Assembly: GCF_002924445.1 (NCBI RefSeq)
Contig: NZ_PIGG01000020.1
Coordinates: 7,501 to 59,157 of the forward strand
DNA: 51,657 nt
Direction of reading: 5' to 3'
Source of the DNA: Minwuia thermotolerans
GTDB lineage: Bacteria > Pseudomonadota > Alphaproteobacteria > Minwuiales > Minwuiaceae
The position numbers were made by a program, and so were the translations under genes. Of the stretch, positions 34,362 to 44,423 are shown in pieces; the stretch's first letter is position 1; each line of letters opens with the position of its first letter. Below the pieces are notes generated by a model. That model ran no database searches and was not told the origin of the DNA. It saw nothing but the letters and a program-made list of their open reading frames with translations.

Positions 34362-34627
34362 TCCTGGTCCCGCTCGGCCTCGTGGTGGGCGGTCATGCCG
34401 AGCGCCGATTTGTAGAGCTCCAGAACCGCTTCCTGTTCCTGGCGGTCGCCGTTCTCCATCTTCCGCAGCCGCACAACCTGGCGCATGATCTTGGTGTCGA
34501 AGCCGTGGGCCTTGGCTTCGGCGTAGACCTCGCGGATATCCTGGCCCATCGCGGCCTTTTCCTCCTCCAGGCGCTCGATGCGTTCGATCAACTGGCGCAA
34601 CTGATCCGCGGCGATGACGTCGCTCAT
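34358..34627 (-). CDS. gapR: GapR-type DNA-binding protein (DUF2312/UPF0335)
   Basis: Small nucleoid-associated protein of 89 residues. The sequence [46 protein letters not shown] is the hallmark of DUF2312, the family of Caulobacter GapR, which clamps overtwisted AT-rich DNA ahead of replication and transcription. The N-terminal coiled coil and the basic helix are intact. GGGGAA lies before the ATG. Its presence strongly supports an alphaproteobacterial host. Confidence 0.92.
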   Translation of the reverse strand: MSDVIAADQLRQLIERIERLEEEKAAMGQDIREVYAEAKAHGFDTKIMRQVVRLRKMENGDRQEQEAVLELYKSALGMTAHHEAERDQD

Positions 34628-34691
34628 GACTGGTTCCCCGATGGCTGGACGATTTGCAGGCGGCGGACATTAGCGAGGCAGCGGACGGCGC

Positions 34692-35420
34692 TCAACCGAG
34701 AAGTCCGTAAAGCGCGATGGCCGACAGGAAAACCATGGCGACGCGGCGGTAGAGCCGCTCCGACGACTGCCGGAACAGCCGGCCGCCCAGCCACGCGCCG
34801 GCCAGGTAGGGCGGGCAGAGCAACGCGCCGAGCACGGCGTACTCCGCGATGAACGCGCCGCCCAGCCACAGCGCGAACGGCGTGATCGCCTCCAGGATGG
34901 CGAAGTAGACGATGATGTTGGCGCGCACCCGCCGCGCCGGATCGTCGCCGGCCATCATGTAGATCAGCACCGGGGGACCGCCCACGCTGGTCGACGTGAG
35001 CAGCGCGCCCGACGCCGCGCCGACGCCGATGGTCACGGGCAGGCGCTTCGGCCCCCGATAGCGCCAGCCGACCGCCAGCACCAGGACGAAGAGCAGCACC
35101 AGGCCGGCGACGAACCTGGCGATGATCTCGGGCTCGACCGTGACCAGAGCCCAGATACCGAGAGGCATGCCGACGAGCGCCGCCAGGGTCACCGGACCGA
35201 CGAAGCGCCACTGCACGTCGGGCAGAGCGCGCGGCACGAGCTGCACGCTGACCGCCACCTCCATCACCGCGATCGCCAGCACCGCCGTCGCCGGGCCGTA
35301 GAAATGCGCCAGCAGGGGCGAGAGCACCATGGCCGAGCCGAAGCCGGCGAAGCCCCGCATCAGCCCGGCCATTGCGGCGAAGCCCGCCATGATCCAGAAC
35401 AGGGCGTCGAACTCGGGCAT
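34692..35420 (-). CDS. TauE/SafE family permease
   Basis: Inner-membrane protein of 242 residues with about eight hydrophobic segments. The repeated family motif is visible as GLMRGFAGFGSAMVLSPLL in the first half and GAASGALLTSTSVGGPPVLIYMM in the second. Members export sulphite, sulphoacetate or related small organic anions; the substrate here is unknown. GGAGA eight bases before ATG 35420 fixes the start; an upstream ATG at 35483 would extend into the divergent hemH leader. It shares an 85-base divergent promoter region with hemH. Confidence 0.85.
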   Translation of the reverse strand: MPEFDALFWIMAGFAAMAGLMRGFAGFGSAMVLSPLLAHFYGPATAVLAIAVMEVAVSVQLVPRALPDVQWRFVGPVTLAALVGMPLGIWALVTVEPEIIARFVAGLVLLFVLVLAVGWRYRGPKRLPVTIGVGAASGALLTSTSVGGPPVLIYMMAGDDPARRVRANIIVYFAILEAITPFALWLGGAFIAEYAVLGALLCPPYLAGAWLGGRLFRQSSERLYRRVAMVFLSAIALYGLLG

Positions 35421-35505
35421 CCGATTGTCTCCGGCGCGCGTAGGAATGTCCCGGTGGCCCGTCCGGGACGGCAAGGGCGGCAATGTCGATCACGAAAAGG
35501 GCGCG

Positions 35506-36534
35506 ATGACGATGGAACGGACGCATATGCCCGAAGGGCATCCGGAGATCAATCAGGGCCGGATCGGCGTCTTGCTGGTCAATCTCGGCACGCCAGACGG
35601 CGCGGACGTCCCCTCCGTGCGCCGCTATCTCAGGGAGTTCCTCGGCGATCCGCGGGTGATCGAGGTGCCGCGCGCCATCTGGTTCGTCATCCTCAACCTG
35701 TTCATCCTCACCCTCCGCCCGCCGAAGACGGCGCGCGCCTACCGCAAGGTCTGGGTGATCGAAACCGACGAGGGACCGCTGCGCTACCACACCCGGCGGC
35801 TGACCGAGGCGCTGGCCGGCCGCTTCGAGGGCGGCCGCGTCGCCGTCGACCACGCCATGCGCTATGGCAATCCGTCGATCCCGGACGTTTTGACACGGCT
35901 CAAGGCCGGGGGCTGCGACCGCATCCTGGTGGCGCCGCTCTACCCGCAGTACAGTGCTACGACCACGGCGACCGTCGTCGACAAGGTCGGCGAGGCGCTC
36001 CGCGGCATGCGCTGGCAGCCGACCATCCGCGTCGTCCCGCCCTATTACGACGATCCCGCTCATATCGAGGCGCTGGCGAAATCGATCGAGGCGGATTTCG
36101 CCGCCCATGGCCGCCCGGATGCGCTGGTCGCCTCCTTTCACGGCCTGCCGAAGGACTATTTCGAGAAGGGCGATCCCTATCACTGCCACTGCGCGAAGAC
36201 CGCGCGCCTGCTGCGGGAGCGGCTGGGCATGGGGAGCGAGGACTTCCGCCTGACCTTCCAGAGCCGCTTCGGTCCGCGCGAATGGCTGCAGCCCTACACC
36301 GACGAGACACTGGCGGCCCTGCCGGCCGAGGGCGCGCGCTCGGTCGCGGCGGTCATGCCGGGCTTTCCCGCCGACTGCGTCGAGACCCTGGAGGAGATCG
36401 CCATCGAAGGCCGCAAGACCTTCGAGGACGCCGGCGGCACGGCCTTCCGCACGATCCCCTGCCTCAACGATTCGGACGTCCATGTCGACATGATGGAGAC
36501 CATCGTGCGCCGCGAACTGGGCGGCTGGCTCTAG
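35506..36534 (+). CDS. hemH: Ferrochelatase
   Basis: Inserts ferrous iron into protoporphyrin IX, the last step of haem b synthesis. GVLLVNLGTPDGADVPSVRRYLREFL is the classical N-terminus; the metal-site histidine is H212 in VASFHGLP; YPQYSATTTATVVD and FQSRFGPREWLQPYTDETL (which includes the conserved Glu) are present. The length of 342 residues is normal. The ATG at 35506 is preceded by AAGGG. It stands divergent from the TauE/SafE gene and its stop overlaps the MlrC-like gene by four bases. Confidence 0.95.
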   Translation: MTMERTHMPEGHPEINQGRIGVLLVNLGTPDGADVPSVRRYLREFLGDPRVIEVPRAIWFVILNLFILTLRPPKTARAYRKVWVIETDEGPLRYHTRRLTEALAGRFEGGRVAVDHAMRYGNPSIPDVLTRLKAGGCDRILVAPLYPQYSATTTATVVDKVGEALRGMRWQPTIRVVPPYYDDPAHIEALAKSIEADFAAHGRPDALVASFHGLPKDYFEKGDPYHCHCAKTARLLRERLGMGSEDFRLTFQSRFGPREWLQPYTDETLAALPAEGARSVAAVMPGFPADCVETLEEIAIEGRKTFEDAGGTAFRTIPCLNDSDVHVDMMETIVRRELGGWL

Positions 36535-38012
36535 CGTTCGTTGATCAGATCGAGCGGGTAGATCGGCCGGCGCACATGCTGGTAGTCGAGCAGACGGTTG
36601 TCGGAGGTCGTCACCCCCACCCCGTCCAGCGTCAGCGTCGCCTTCGCCAGCGGCGCGAAGCCCGCGCGGTAGTGGATGCGCGACTTCAGAAGCAGGTACT
36701 TCTTGTGCTCGGGCTGGATGCCCACCGAGGTGAAGACGCCGGTGTCCCACGGTTCGTGATGCCGGCTGACGATCACGATCTGCATCCTGCCCGTATCCAG
36801 CACCGCGGTCGGTCCCATGCGCACGGTCACGCCGGTGTACATCGGCCCGCGGCAGACCCATTCGCCGTCGGTCAGGGTCTTCACCTTGCCGGTGATCTCC
36901 AGCGGCGCGCCCTCCCGGCCGATCGAGGGCATGTCGGTCCTGCCGCCGAGGCTGAGCGTCACCGTGCTGCCGATGCCGGCGCGCTGCATCTCCTGCACCG
37001 CCTGCGGGTCGTAGACGGCCGCGACGGCGACGTCCTCCAGCCCCTGGTTCAGCACCTCGGCGATCACCGTCATGACGTCCTGAGTCGCGCCCGAGCCGAC
37101 ATTGTCGGCATGGTCCAGCAGGATGACCGGCCCGTCGTACTCCATCGCCTTCGCCTCGGCGACGGCCTCCTCGAGCGGATGATGCTCGTAGACGAAGTCC
37201 GCCCGGCGGGTCCAGGCCGCTTCCAGGATCTCGTCGCGGATTTCCGCGGCCAGCGCCGGATCGTTGTCGGTGACGATGACGACCGATGTGCCCGACTGGG
37301 GCATGTCGGCCAGCGCGAAGCCGCCGAACACGGTCGCCGCCAGAACGCCGGGGCGGCGCTCTGCGCCGCGGCACATGGCGATCAGGGTCTTCATCGGCTC
37401 GTCGTCCGTGCCCTGGCGCAGCGTCTGGGAGAGCAGCGGCAGGTTGCCCCAGCGCATCACGGGACGGACCTTGCCGTCGAGGGTGTCGAACAGCACGCGG
37501 CCGATCTGCTCGCCGACCTCGTGCATGTCGACATGGGGATAGGTCTTGTAGCCGATCAGCGCGGTGCAGTTGTCGACCATGCGGGCGGTCAGGTTGCAGT
37601 GCAGGTCGCAGGTCACCGCGATCGGCAGGTCCGGCGCCACCGCGCGGATGCGTTCCAGCAGCAGCCCCTCGCCGTCGAAGTCGTGCTCGGCCACCATGGC
37701 GCCGTGCAGGTCGAGCAGCGCCGCATCGCAGCCGTCCTTCACGGCGTCGACGATGGCGCCGGCCATGGTCTCGTAGGCTTCCCGCTGCACCGGCCCGGAC
37801 GGCATGGCCTCGGCGGCGACGGGGGTGACGATCTCGCAGCCGCGCGCCTTCGCCAGCTCCAGATAGGCGCCGAAGGGCATGGCCGTGCCTTCGTAGTGCG
37901 CCCGGGCCTCGTCGCCCAGGAAGCTGCCCCAGCCGGTGAACCGCGCCCAGTCGGTCACCACCGGCGAGAAGGTGTTGGTCTCGTGCTTCATCATGGCGAT
38001 GACGACGCGCAT
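36531..38012 (-). CDS. M81 family (MlrC-type) peptidase-like protein
   Basis: Protein of 493 residues related to microcystinase C. It begins MRVVIAMMKHETNTFSPVVTDWARF, the family signature, and has LLDLHGAMVAEHDFDGEGLLLERIR, YKTYPHVDMHEVG and VILLDHADNVGSGATQD. The conserved His/Asp/Glu residues suit a metal site. Many members outside microcystin degraders have unknown substrates, so a peptide or amide hydrolase role is the safest reading. GGGGAG lies before the ATG at 38012. It is followed on its upstream side by the terminator of the Bax-inhibitor gene. Confidence 0.85.
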   Translation of the reverse strand: MRVVIAMMKHETNTFSPVVTDWARFTGWGSFLGDEARAHYEGTAMPFGAYLELAKARGCEIVTPVAAEAMPSGPVQREAYETMAGAIVDAVKDGCDAALLDLHGAMVAEHDFDGEGLLLERIRAVAPDLPIAVTCDLHCNLTARMVDNCTALIGYKTYPHVDMHEVGEQIGRVLFDTLDGKVRPVMRWGNLPLLSQTLRQGTDDEPMKTLIAMCRGAERRPGVLAATVFGGFALADMPQSGTSVVIVTDNDPALAAEIRDEILEAAWTRRADFVYEHHPLEEAVAEAKAMEYDGPVILLDHADNVGSGATQDVMTVIAEVLNQGLEDVAVAAVYDPQAVQEMQRAGIGSTVTLSLGGRTDMPSIGREGAPLEITGKVKTLTDGEWVCRGPMYTGVTVRMGPTAVLDTGRMQIVIVSRHHEPWDTGVFTSVGIQPEHKKYLLLKSRIHYRAGFAPLAKATLTLDGVGVTTSDNRLLDYQHVRRPIYPLDLINER

Positions 38013-38050
38013 GGCTGACGGCTCCCCTGTCCTGTCCCGACCATCAGCAT

Positions 38051-38084
38051 AAAGAAAAAGCCCGGTGGCGGACCACCGGGCTTT
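38051..38084 (-). terminator. Rho-independent terminator after the Bax-inhibitor-1 homologue
   Basis: AAAGCCCGGTGG (38057-38068) and CCACCGGGCTTT (38073-38084) form a perfect 12-bp stem with a four-base loop. On the minus strand the stem runs into TTTTTCTTT, so it stops transcripts of the gene ending at 38108. Confidence 0.9.
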
Positions 38085-38107
38085 CCCGTTCGATGCTTTC
38101 GCGTCGT

Positions 38108-38836
38108 CTACTCGTTGCCGCCGCCGAAGAGGTGCAGCAGGAACATGAACATGTTGACGAAGTTCAGGTAGAGCGCGACGGCGTCCATCACCGCCGAGCG
38201 GGTGGCCACGTCGCCTTGCATCCGATGCTGGATGTAGGTCGACTTGATGCGCTGGGTGTCGAAGGCGGTCAGACCGGCGAAGATCAGCACGCCCAGAACG
38301 GAGATGACGAAGCTCATCATCGTCGATTCCAGGAACATGTTGACCACCATCGCGATGATGATGCCGATCAGGCCCATGATCAGGAAGCTGCCCATGCCCG
38401 ACAGGTTCTTCTTCGTCGTGTAGCCGTAGAGGCTGAGGCCGCCGAAGGCCGCCGCGGTGATGAAGAAGACGCGCACGATGTCGGCGGACGTGTAGACGAG
38501 GAAGATCGTCGACAGCGACAGGCCGAACAGCGCCACGAAGGCCCAGTACATGCCCTGCAGCACCGGCGTCGAGATCTTGTTGAAGGCGAAGTTCATCGCC
38601 AGCAGCAGACCCAGCGGCGCGAACATCACGACATAGGCGAGACCGGAGCCGAAGATGGTCTGCATGACCGCCGGCGAACTGGAGGCCAGCATGGCGACCA
38701 CGGCGCTGACCAGCAGGCCGGACGCCATGTAGTTGTAGACCCCCAGCATGTACTTGCGGAGGCCAGCATCCATCTCCGCCGTCTGCGTCTGCGTCTGCGC
38801 GCGACCGGAGTAGCGAGTGTCGGCTTTCAGGGCCAT
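38108..38836 (-). CDS. Bax inhibitor-1/YccA family membrane protein
   Basis: Integral membrane protein of 242 residues with about seven hydrophobic segments, of the BI-1 (TMBIM) superfamily. Typical parts are LRKYMLGVYNYMASGLLVSAVVAML, the central Gly/Phe-rich segments and the C-terminal GLTAFDTQRIKSTY with LYLNFVNMFMFLLHLFGGGNE. The conserved Asp of the FDTQ motif belongs to the pH-sensing di-aspartyl site of BI-1 calcium leak channels such as YetJ. It is a one-gene unit with its own promoter and terminator. Confidence 0.93.
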   Translation of the reverse strand: MALKADTRYSGRAQTQTQTAEMDAGLRKYMLGVYNYMASGLLVSAVVAMLASSSPAVMQTIFGSGLAYVVMFAPLGLLLAMNFAFNKISTPVLQGMYWAFVALFGLSLSTIFLVYTSADIVRVFFITAAAFGGLSLYGYTTKKNLSGMGSFLIMGLIGIIIAMVVNMFLESTMMSFVISVLGVLIFAGLTAFDTQRIKSTYIQHRMQGDVATRSAVMDAVALYLNFVNMFMFLLHLFGGGNE

Positions 38837-38877
38837 GGGGCCGAAGCTCCTTTGTGCGGGTGTTGATTTCTGTCACA

Positions 38878-38906
38878 AATATCGGCGCAAACGGCATTTG
38901 AATCAA
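38878..38906 (-). promoter_or_regulatory. Sigma-70-type promoter for the Bax-inhibitor-1 gene
   Basis: On the minus strand TTGATT (38906-38901) and GATATT (38883-38878) are spaced by 17 bases, about 40 bases before the gene start. Each hexamer matches four of six consensus positions. AAAGGAG follows before the ATG. Confidence 0.45.
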
Positions 38907-38944
38907 GTTGTCGCAGTGCGAAATCGACCGGGGAGGCCGTTCAC

Positions 38945-39448
38945 ATGAGCGTTGAATCAGTCAAGGTCGCAGAGAACCGCCGCCGGGAAAGCTTCGGCCG
39001 CTGCTTCGAAGACTTCGAAACGGGCGTGATCTACGAGCACCGGCCCGGCCGCACCGTCTCCGAAAGCGACAACACCTGGTTCACCCTGCTGACCATGAAC
39101 CAGCACCCGCTGCACTTCGACCATGCCTATGCGGCGAAGACCGAGTTCGGCCGCCCCATCGTCAACTCGGCGCTGACACTCTCGATCGTCACCGGCCTGT
39201 CGGTCTCCGACGTCAGCCAGAAGGCGATCGCCAATCTCGGCTGGACCGACATCAGGATGCCGGCGCCGGTGTTCCACGGCGACACGCTGACCGCCGAATC
39301 CGAAGTGCTGGAGAAGCGCGAGAGCGCCTCGCGCCCGACCCAGGGAATCGTCACGGTCGAGACCCGCGGCTTCAAGCAGGATGGCACGCTGGTGATCAGC
39401 TACCGCCGCACCGTGCTGGTGCCGAAGCGCGGCCACGAGGTGGAATAG
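38945..39448 (+). CDS. MaoC-type hot-dog fold dehydratase
   Basis: Enoyl-CoA hydratase-like protein of 167 residues. It opens with FGRCFEDFETGVIYEHRPGRTVSESDNTWFTLLTMNQHPLHFDHAYAAKT-type residues, in which the D and H of the hydratase 2 motif are present (DNTWF and HPLHFD). FHGDTLTAESEVLEKRES is typical of the mesaconyl-CoA/itaconyl-CoA hydratase-like group. GGGGAGG lies before the ATG. It diverges from the Bax-inhibitor gene and converges on the VUT transporter with ten bases between. Exact substrate unknown. Confidence 0.85.
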   Translation: MSVESVKVAENRRRESFGRCFEDFETGVIYEHRPGRTVSESDNTWFTLLTMNQHPLHFDHAYAAKTEFGRPIVNSALTLSIVTGLSVSDVSQKAIANLGWTDIRMPAPVFHGDTLTAESEVLEKRESASRPTQGIVTVETRGFKQDGTLVISYRRTVLVPKRGHEVE

Positions 39449-39458
39449 AGTCGCGGCG

Positions 39459-40016
39459 TCAGGCGGCCTCGATGTCCAGCTTCTCGTCGCGGCGGCGCAG
39501 CAGATGGACGAAGGGGATGGCGATCAGCACCATCCACGCCTTGCCGAGAACCTGGCCCAGCAGATAGTCCTGATTGCCGAAGGCAACCTGCAGGAAGATC
39601 ACGCTGTCGATGACCAGGCCGACAAGGGAACTGGCCACCACGGCCAGAATCAGCCCGCGCTTCTGCAGCGGCGTATAGACGGCGAGATCGGCGGCCTCGG
39701 AAATGAAGAAGGCCAGCGCCGAGGCCACGACCAGCGCCGGCGGCGCGAAGACGGCCGAGAGCGCCGCGCCGGCGACGACGGCGCCGAAGGCCCAGCCGAC
39801 GCCGAGACGGCGCTGCACCATGTCCCGCAGCACCAGCGCCAGGCCGATCATCAGCACGCCGCTCGGCGCCTCCACGCCCGGCGCCACGGGGATCAGGCAC
39901 GGCCCGTTCGGCACGCAGACCGTGCCCACATTGCCGATCAGCCAGTTGGCGGCGGGAATGCAGAGTCCGAAGGCGGCGAGAAACACATATCCCTCGATCC
40001 GGCGGCGGTTTTCCAT
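39459..40016 (-). CDS. VUT/YhhQ-family transporter, putative queuosine precursor uptake
   Basis: Membrane protein of 185 residues with about six hydrophobic segments. FLAAFGLCIPAANWLI, LRDMVQRRLGVGWAFGAV, ASALAFFISEAADLAVYTPLQKRG (the usual D/Y of the family) and VIDSVIFLQVAFG belong to the vitamin/queuosine-precursor transporter family, whose E. coli member YhhQ takes up preQ0/preQ1. The position directly after queC strongly supports that substrate. ATG 40016 is preferred; a TTG at 40034 would add six residues. Confidence 0.8.
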   Translation of the reverse strand: MENRRRIEGYVFLAAFGLCIPAANWLIGNVGTVCVPNGPCLIPVAPGVEAPSGVLMIGLALVLRDMVQRRLGVGWAFGAVVAGAALSAVFAPPALVVASALAFFISEAADLAVYTPLQKRGLILAVVASSLVGLVIDSVIFLQVAFGNQDYLLGQVLGKAWMVLIAIPFVHLLRRRDEKLDIEAA

Positions 40017-40049
40017 GACGGCGGTCTCGTTCAACTCAAATGCGGCGGT

Positions 40050-40769
40050 TCACGCCCGGTCGGCGGCGCCTCGATACTCCCGATAGCCCCTGCGGCGCAA
40101 GTCGCAGGCCGGGCAGCCGCCGCAGCCCATTCCCCAGTCGTGGCGGGTTTCCGCGTCGCCCAGATAGCAGCTCAGGGTCCGCTCCCGGACCACCTCCACC
40201 AGCATCCGCCCGCCGAGATCCTCGGCCAGCCGCCAGGTGCCGGCCTTGGTCAGCCACATCAGCGGCGTTTCCAGCACGAAACGCCGGTCCATGCCGAGAT
40301 TGAGCGCAAGCTGCATGGCCTTGATCGTGTCGTCGCGGCAGTCGGGATAGCCCGAGTAGTCCGTCTCGCACATGCCGCCGACGATGCGGCGCAGATCCCG
40401 GCGATACGCCACCGCCGCGGCGAAGCTGAAGAAGATCAGGTTGCGCCCCGGCACGAAGGTCGTCGGCAGGCCGTCGTCGCGCAGGGCGATCCCGCTTTCG
40501 CGGGTCAGCGCCGTCTCCGAGATCTCGCCCAGGACGCCCAGGTCGACCATGTGGTCTTCGCCAAGCCGGCGCTCGCCCTCCGGCATCGCCACGGCCACGC
40601 CATTGCGCACGTCGCGCCGGACGTCCAGTTCGGCGCGGTGACGCTGACCGTAGTCGAAGCCCACCGTCTCCACCCGGCCGAAGCGCGCCAGCGCCCAGGC
40701 CAGGCAGACCGCCGAATCCTGCCCGCCGGAGAACAGCACCAGCGCGCCTTCGTCGTTATCCGTTTTCAT
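40050..40769 (-). CDS. queC: 7-cyano-7-deazaguanine synthase
   Basis: Makes preQ0 from 7-carboxy-7-deazaguanine, ammonia and ATP for the queuosine tRNA modification. The ATP PP-loop SGGQDS is near residues 14-19, and the zinc cluster is formed by the C-terminal [14 protein letters not shown] together with an upstream Cys. [12 protein letters not shown] is also diagnostic. The length is 239 residues. Its ATG lies inside the last codons of mutS (14-base overlap), so the two are coupled, and the putative transporter gene follows after 33 bases. Confidence 0.95.
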   Translation of the reverse strand: MKTDNDEGALVLFSGGQDSAVCLAWALARFGRVETVGFDYGQRHRAELDVRRDVRNGVAVAMPEGERRLGEDHMVDLGVLGEISETALTRESGIALRDDGLPTTFVPGRNLIFFSFAAAVAYRRDLRRIVGGMCETDYSGYPDCRDDTIKAMQLALNLGMDRRFVLETPLMWLTKAGTWRLAEDLGGRMLVEVVRERTLSCYLGDAETRHDWGMGCGGCPACDLRRRGYREYRGAADRA

Positions 40770-43401
40770 TCGCCAGTCCCTTCAGACGGTACAGCGCGTC
40801 CAGCGCCTCCCGGGGGCTCATGTCGTCGGGCAGGATCTCCGCCAGCGCCTGTTCCACCGCCGACGGCCCGGCGGGCTGCGGCGTTTCCGGCTGGGCGGCC
40901 ATGGCCGCGAACAGCGGCAGGTCGTCGGCGATGGCGACCGCCTTGCGCCCCTGCCCCGATTCCTCGAGGCGCTTCAGCACCGCCTCTGCGCGGCGCACGA
41001 CCGCCGGCGGCAGGCCGGCCAGCTTCGCCACCTGGACGCCATAGCTGCGATCGGCTGCGCCCGGAATCACCTGGTGGAGGAACTGGACCGTGCCCTGCCA
41101 CTCCATCACCCGCATGGTGCGGCAGGTGACCTGCTCCAGCTTCTCCGCCAGCGCCGTCAGTTCGTGATAATGCGTGGCGAACAGCCCGCGGCTGCGGTTG
41201 GTTTCGTGCAGCCCCTCGACGGTCGCCCAGGCGATGGCGAGGCCGTCATAGGTCGCCGTGCCGCGGCCGATCTCGTCCAGGATAACCAGGGAGCGCTCGC
41301 CGGCCTGGTTCAGGATCGCCGCCGTCTCGACCATCTCCACCATGAAGGTGGAGCGCCCGCGCGCCAGATCGTCGGCGGCGCCGACACGGCTGAACAGCCG
41401 GTCCACCGCGCCGATGCGGGCCGAAGCGGCGGGCACGAAGCCGCCCATCTGGGCCAGGATGGCGATCAGCGCGTTCTGGCGCAGGAAGGTCGACTTGCCC
41501 GCCATGTTGGGGCCGGTCATCAGCCAGAGCCGTCCGGTTTCGGGGCCGAGATCGCAGTCGTTCGGCTGGAACCCGCCGGCCTGCTCGCCCGCAGCCAGCG
41601 CCTCCACAACCGGATGCCGTCCGCCCTCGACGCGGAATTCCAGGCTCCGATCGACCGTCGGGCGGACATAGCCGGCCGTCCGCGCCAGCTCGGCGAGGGC
41701 CGCGGCGACGTCCAGCCGCGCCAGCGCCTGCGCAGCCCTGGCGAGTTTCCGGCTTTCCGCCAGCACCTTGTCCGACAGTTCGGCGAAATGCCGCCCCTCC
41801 AGCGCCTGCGCCCGGTCGCCGGCGGAACGGATGCGCCCCTCCAGTTCGCCCAGCTCGGTCGTGGTGTAGCGCATGGCCTGGGCCATGGACTGGCGGTGTA
41901 TGAAGCTGTCGTCCATGCGCTCGGCATGGCGCTGCGGGATCTCGACGAAATATCCGAGAACGTTGTTGTGGCGTACCTTCAGCGCGTTCACACCGGTCCG
42001 ATCGACGTATTTCTTCTGCAGCGCGGCGATGTGCTGTCGGCCCTCGTCGCGCAGCGTCCGGATCTCGTCCAGCGCCGCGTCGTAACCTTCACGGATGAAG
42101 CCGCCGTCGCGGGCGAGCAGCGGCGGATCATCGTCCAGCGCCGCGGTGAGCGCGTCGGCCAGGGCGCCGTGCCCCTCCAGGGCCGCGGCCTCGGCCAGGA
42201 TGCCCGCCGGCCCGGCCTTGCCGAGCAGGCCGCGCGCATGGCCGCAGGCTTCCAGCGCGTCGCGGATGGCGGCGAGATCGCGCGGACCGCCGCGGCCGAG
42301 CCCGAGGCGGGAAAGCGCGCGTTCGATATCCGGCGCGCGGCGGATGGCCTCCCGGAAGTCGTCGCGCAGGCGGTCAGCGTCATGGAAGAACTGCACCATG
42401 TCCAACCGGGCGTCGATCGCCTCCGGGTCGGTCAGCGGGCCAGCGAGGTCGGCGGCGAGCCGCCGCCCGCCGGCGCCGGTGACGGTGCGGTCGATGACCG
42501 ACAGCAGGCTGCCGCGCCGTTCGCCCGAGAGCGTCTCCACCAGTTCCAGATTGCGCCGCGTCGCCTGGTCCAGCCCCATGGCCGCGCCGGGTTCCTCGCG
42601 CTGTGGCGGTCCGAGCGGCGGCAGCTTGCCCTTCTGGGTCAGTTCCACATAGTCGACCACCGCGCCCAGCGCGGCGATCTCGGCCCGGCCGAAGGAGCCG
42701 AAGCCGTCCAGCGCGCCGACCGCGAAGACCGCTTTCAGCCGCTTCTCGGCGGAGGTGCTGTCGAACCTTGCCGCAGGCAGAACGGTCAGCGCCTGATCCC
42801 AGCCGGCCAGCGGTCCCTCCGGCCCGAGCCGTTCCAGCAGGTTGTCGGCCACCAGGATTTCGCCCGGGCCGAGACGCGCCAGATCGGCGCCCAGTTGGGC
42901 CTCCCCGCTCGCGCTCGCGATCAGTTCGCCGGTCGACATGTCCAGCCAGGCGAGGCCGATCTGCCCGCCCGAGCGCGCGACGGCCAGCAGGTAGTTGTTG
43001 CGCCTGGCGTCAAGCAGGGCGTCCTCGGTCAGCGTGCCCGCAGTGACGAGGCGAACCACGTCGCGCTTCACCACCGACTTGGCGCCGCGCTTCTTCGCCT
43101 CCGCGGGGTCCTCGACCTGCTCGCAGACCGCGACGCGGTGACCGTCGCGAATCAGCCGCGCCAGATACTGGTCGGCAGAGTGCACCGGCACGCCGCACAT
43201 GGGGATATCGTCGCCCAGGTGCTTGCCGCGTTTGGTCAGCGCGATATCCAGGCTCGCGGCGGCCTTCTTCGCGTCGTCGAAGAACAGCTCGTAGAAATCG
43301 CCCATGCGGTAGAACAGCAGGGAATCCGGGTGCGCCTCCTTGATCTCGAGGTACTGCGCCATCATCGGTGTGACTTCGCCCGCCGCCATGCCGGGGAACA
43401 T
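40756..43401 (-). CDS. mutS: DNA mismatch repair protein MutS
   Basis: Recognises mismatches and starts repair. The Phe-x-Glu mismatch motif is in [11 protein letters not shown], and the ATPase has Walker [27 protein letters not shown] and the [12 protein letters not shown] signature. ATG 43401 gives 881 residues, close to the usual 850-900. Other starts are an upstream extension to 43464, which would overlap the divergent nudC, and a later Met-Met pair. The C-terminal region [20 protein letters not shown] is the usual dimer/tetramer element. Confidence 0.96.
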   Translation of the reverse strand: MFPGMAAGEVTPMMAQYLEIKEAHPDSLLFYRMGDFYELFFDDAKKAAASLDIALTKRGKHLGDDIPMCGVPVHSADQYLARLIRDGHRVAVCEQVEDPAEAKKRGAKSVVKRDVVRLVTAGTLTEDALLDARRNNYLLAVARSGGQIGLAWLDMSTGELIASASGEAQLGADLARLGPGEILVADNLLERLGPEGPLAGWDQALTVLPAARFDSTSAEKRLKAVFAVGALDGFGSFGRAEIAALGAVVDYVELTQKGKLPPLGPPQREEPGAAMGLDQATRRNLELVETLSGERRGSLLSVIDRTVTGAGGRRLAADLAGPLTDPEAIDARLDMVQFFHDADRLRDDFREAIRRAPDIERALSRLGLGRGGPRDLAAIRDALEACGHARGLLGKAGPAGILAEAAALEGHGALADALTAALDDDPPLLARDGGFIREGYDAALDEIRTLRDEGRQHIAALQKKYVDRTGVNALKVRHNNVLGYFVEIPQRHAERMDDSFIHRQSMAQAMRYTTTELGELEGRIRSAGDRAQALEGRHFAELSDKVLAESRKLARAAQALARLDVAAALAELARTAGYVRPTVDRSLEFRVEGGRHPVVEALAAGEQAGGFQPNDCDLGPETGRLWLMTGPNMAGKSTFLRQNALIAILAQMGGFVPAASARIGAVDRLFSRVGAADDLARGRSTFMVEMVETAAILNQAGERSLVILDEIGRGTATYDGLAIAWATVEGLHETNRSRGLFATHYHELTALAEKLEQVTCRTMRVMEWQGTVQFLHQVIPGAADRSYGVQVAKLAGLPPAVVRRAEAVLKRLEESGQGRKAVAIADDLPLFAAMAAQPETPQPAGPSAVEQALAEILPDDMSPREALDALYRLKGLANENG

Positions 43402-43475
43402 AGACGATTCTCGAAGCCCCGGAATGCCCATTCCGGCGTTGCCGGCCCCGGCCCTCCGTGCCAATCTCCGCCGCC

Positions 43476-44408
43476 ATGACGATCGAATATGATGACCCCA
43501 TAGTCTTCTCGGGCGCGCCGCTGGACCGCGCCGAGAACCGCCGCAAGGACGGCGACTGGCTTGGCGAACGGATCATGGATCCGGAAAGCCGCTTCCTGCC
43601 GATGTCGCGTCTCCGCGCCCTGATCGACCTGGACGGCGGCGCCGAAATCGGCTGGCGTTCGCCGCTGGAAGCGATCGACCTGCTGGAGAACGCGCGCCCC
43701 ATTCTGCTGGGCGAGCGCGACGGCCGCGCCCACTTCGCCATCGAGGCCGACACGCGCAGGACGCCGGGCGACGCCGCCTGGAACAAGCGCGGCAAGTTCA
43801 TCGACGTGCGCTCTGTGGCGCCCAGCCTGCCGACCGGTGAGGCGGCGATCCTGGCGCAGGCCCGCTCGATGATCGACTGGCACCAGCGCCACGGCTTCTG
43901 CGCCGTCTGCGGCCAGCCGTCAGAGATGCGGGACGCCGGCTACATGCGCCAGTGCAGCGACGAGGCGTGCAACGCCCAGCATTTTCCCCGCACCGACCCC
44001 GTGACCATCATGCTGGTCTTCCATGGCGACAACTGTCTGCTGGGCCGCCAGCCGCGTTTCCCCGAGGGCTCATACTCGGCTCTGGCCGGTTTCATGGAGC
44101 CCGGCGAATCGATCGAGGAATGCGTCCGCCGCGAGATCTGGGAGGAAGCCGACATCCGGGTCGGCAAGGTCCGCTATGTCGCCTCGCAGCCCTGGCCCTT
44201 CCCCTCCAGCCTGATGATCGGCTGCTTCGCCGAAGCGGAAACCACCGCGATCAAGATCGACCCGAACGAGCTGGAAGACGCGAAGTGGTTCAGCCGCGAC
44301 CAGGTCCGGGAGATGATCGAGAACTGCGATTCGAACGAAGGGCTGCGCATGCCGCCCCGGCTGTCGCTGGCGCACCAGCTTGCGCGCCGCTGGCTGGCGG
44401 GGGTGTAG
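43476..44408 (+). CDS. nudC: NAD(+) diphosphatase (NADH pyrophosphatase)
   Basis: Nudix hydrolase of 310 residues cleaving NAD(H) to NMN(H) and AMP, and in E. coli also removing NAD caps from RNA. A zinc ribbon ([12 protein letters not shown] ... CSDEAC) precedes the Nudix box [20 protein letters not shown] and the NudC-specific [14 protein letters not shown] 43476 is preferred to a GTG 18 bases earlier. It is divergent from mutS with 74 bases between. The paired-hairpin repeat copy 2 begins 15 bases after its stop. Confidence 0.93.
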   Translation: MTIEYDDPIVFSGAPLDRAENRRKDGDWLGERIMDPESRFLPMSRLRALIDLDGGAEIGWRSPLEAIDLLENARPILLGERDGRAHFAIEADTRRTPGDAAWNKRGKFIDVRSVAPSLPTGEAAILAQARSMIDWHQRHGFCAVCGQPSEMRDAGYMRQCSDEACNAQHFPRTDPVTIMLVFHGDNCLLGRQPRFPEGSYSALAGFMEPGESIEECVRREIWEEADIRVGKVRYVASQPWPFPSSLMIGCFAEAETTAIKIDPNELEDAKWFSRDQVREMIENCDSNEGLRMPPRLSLAHQLARRWLAGV

Positions 44409-44423
44409 GGCTGTTTGAAAGTT

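Noticed and set aside
34624-38018. Very long overlapping open frames on both strands (about 916 codons reverse, about 904 codons forward)
   Set aside because: They run through the ferrochelatase, TauE/SafE and MlrC genes out of frame and have no recognisable motif; typical for third-position GC bias.
38861-38876. TTGATTTCTGTCAC upstream of the Bax-inhibitor gene as another FNR/FixK box
   Set aside because: Only the left half fits; the right half GTCAC misses two of five consensus bases, so I do not count it.
41074-43479. Forward open frame of about 801 codons opposite mutS
   Set aside because: Antisense shadow of a gene with complete MutS motifs; no ribosome site or family features.
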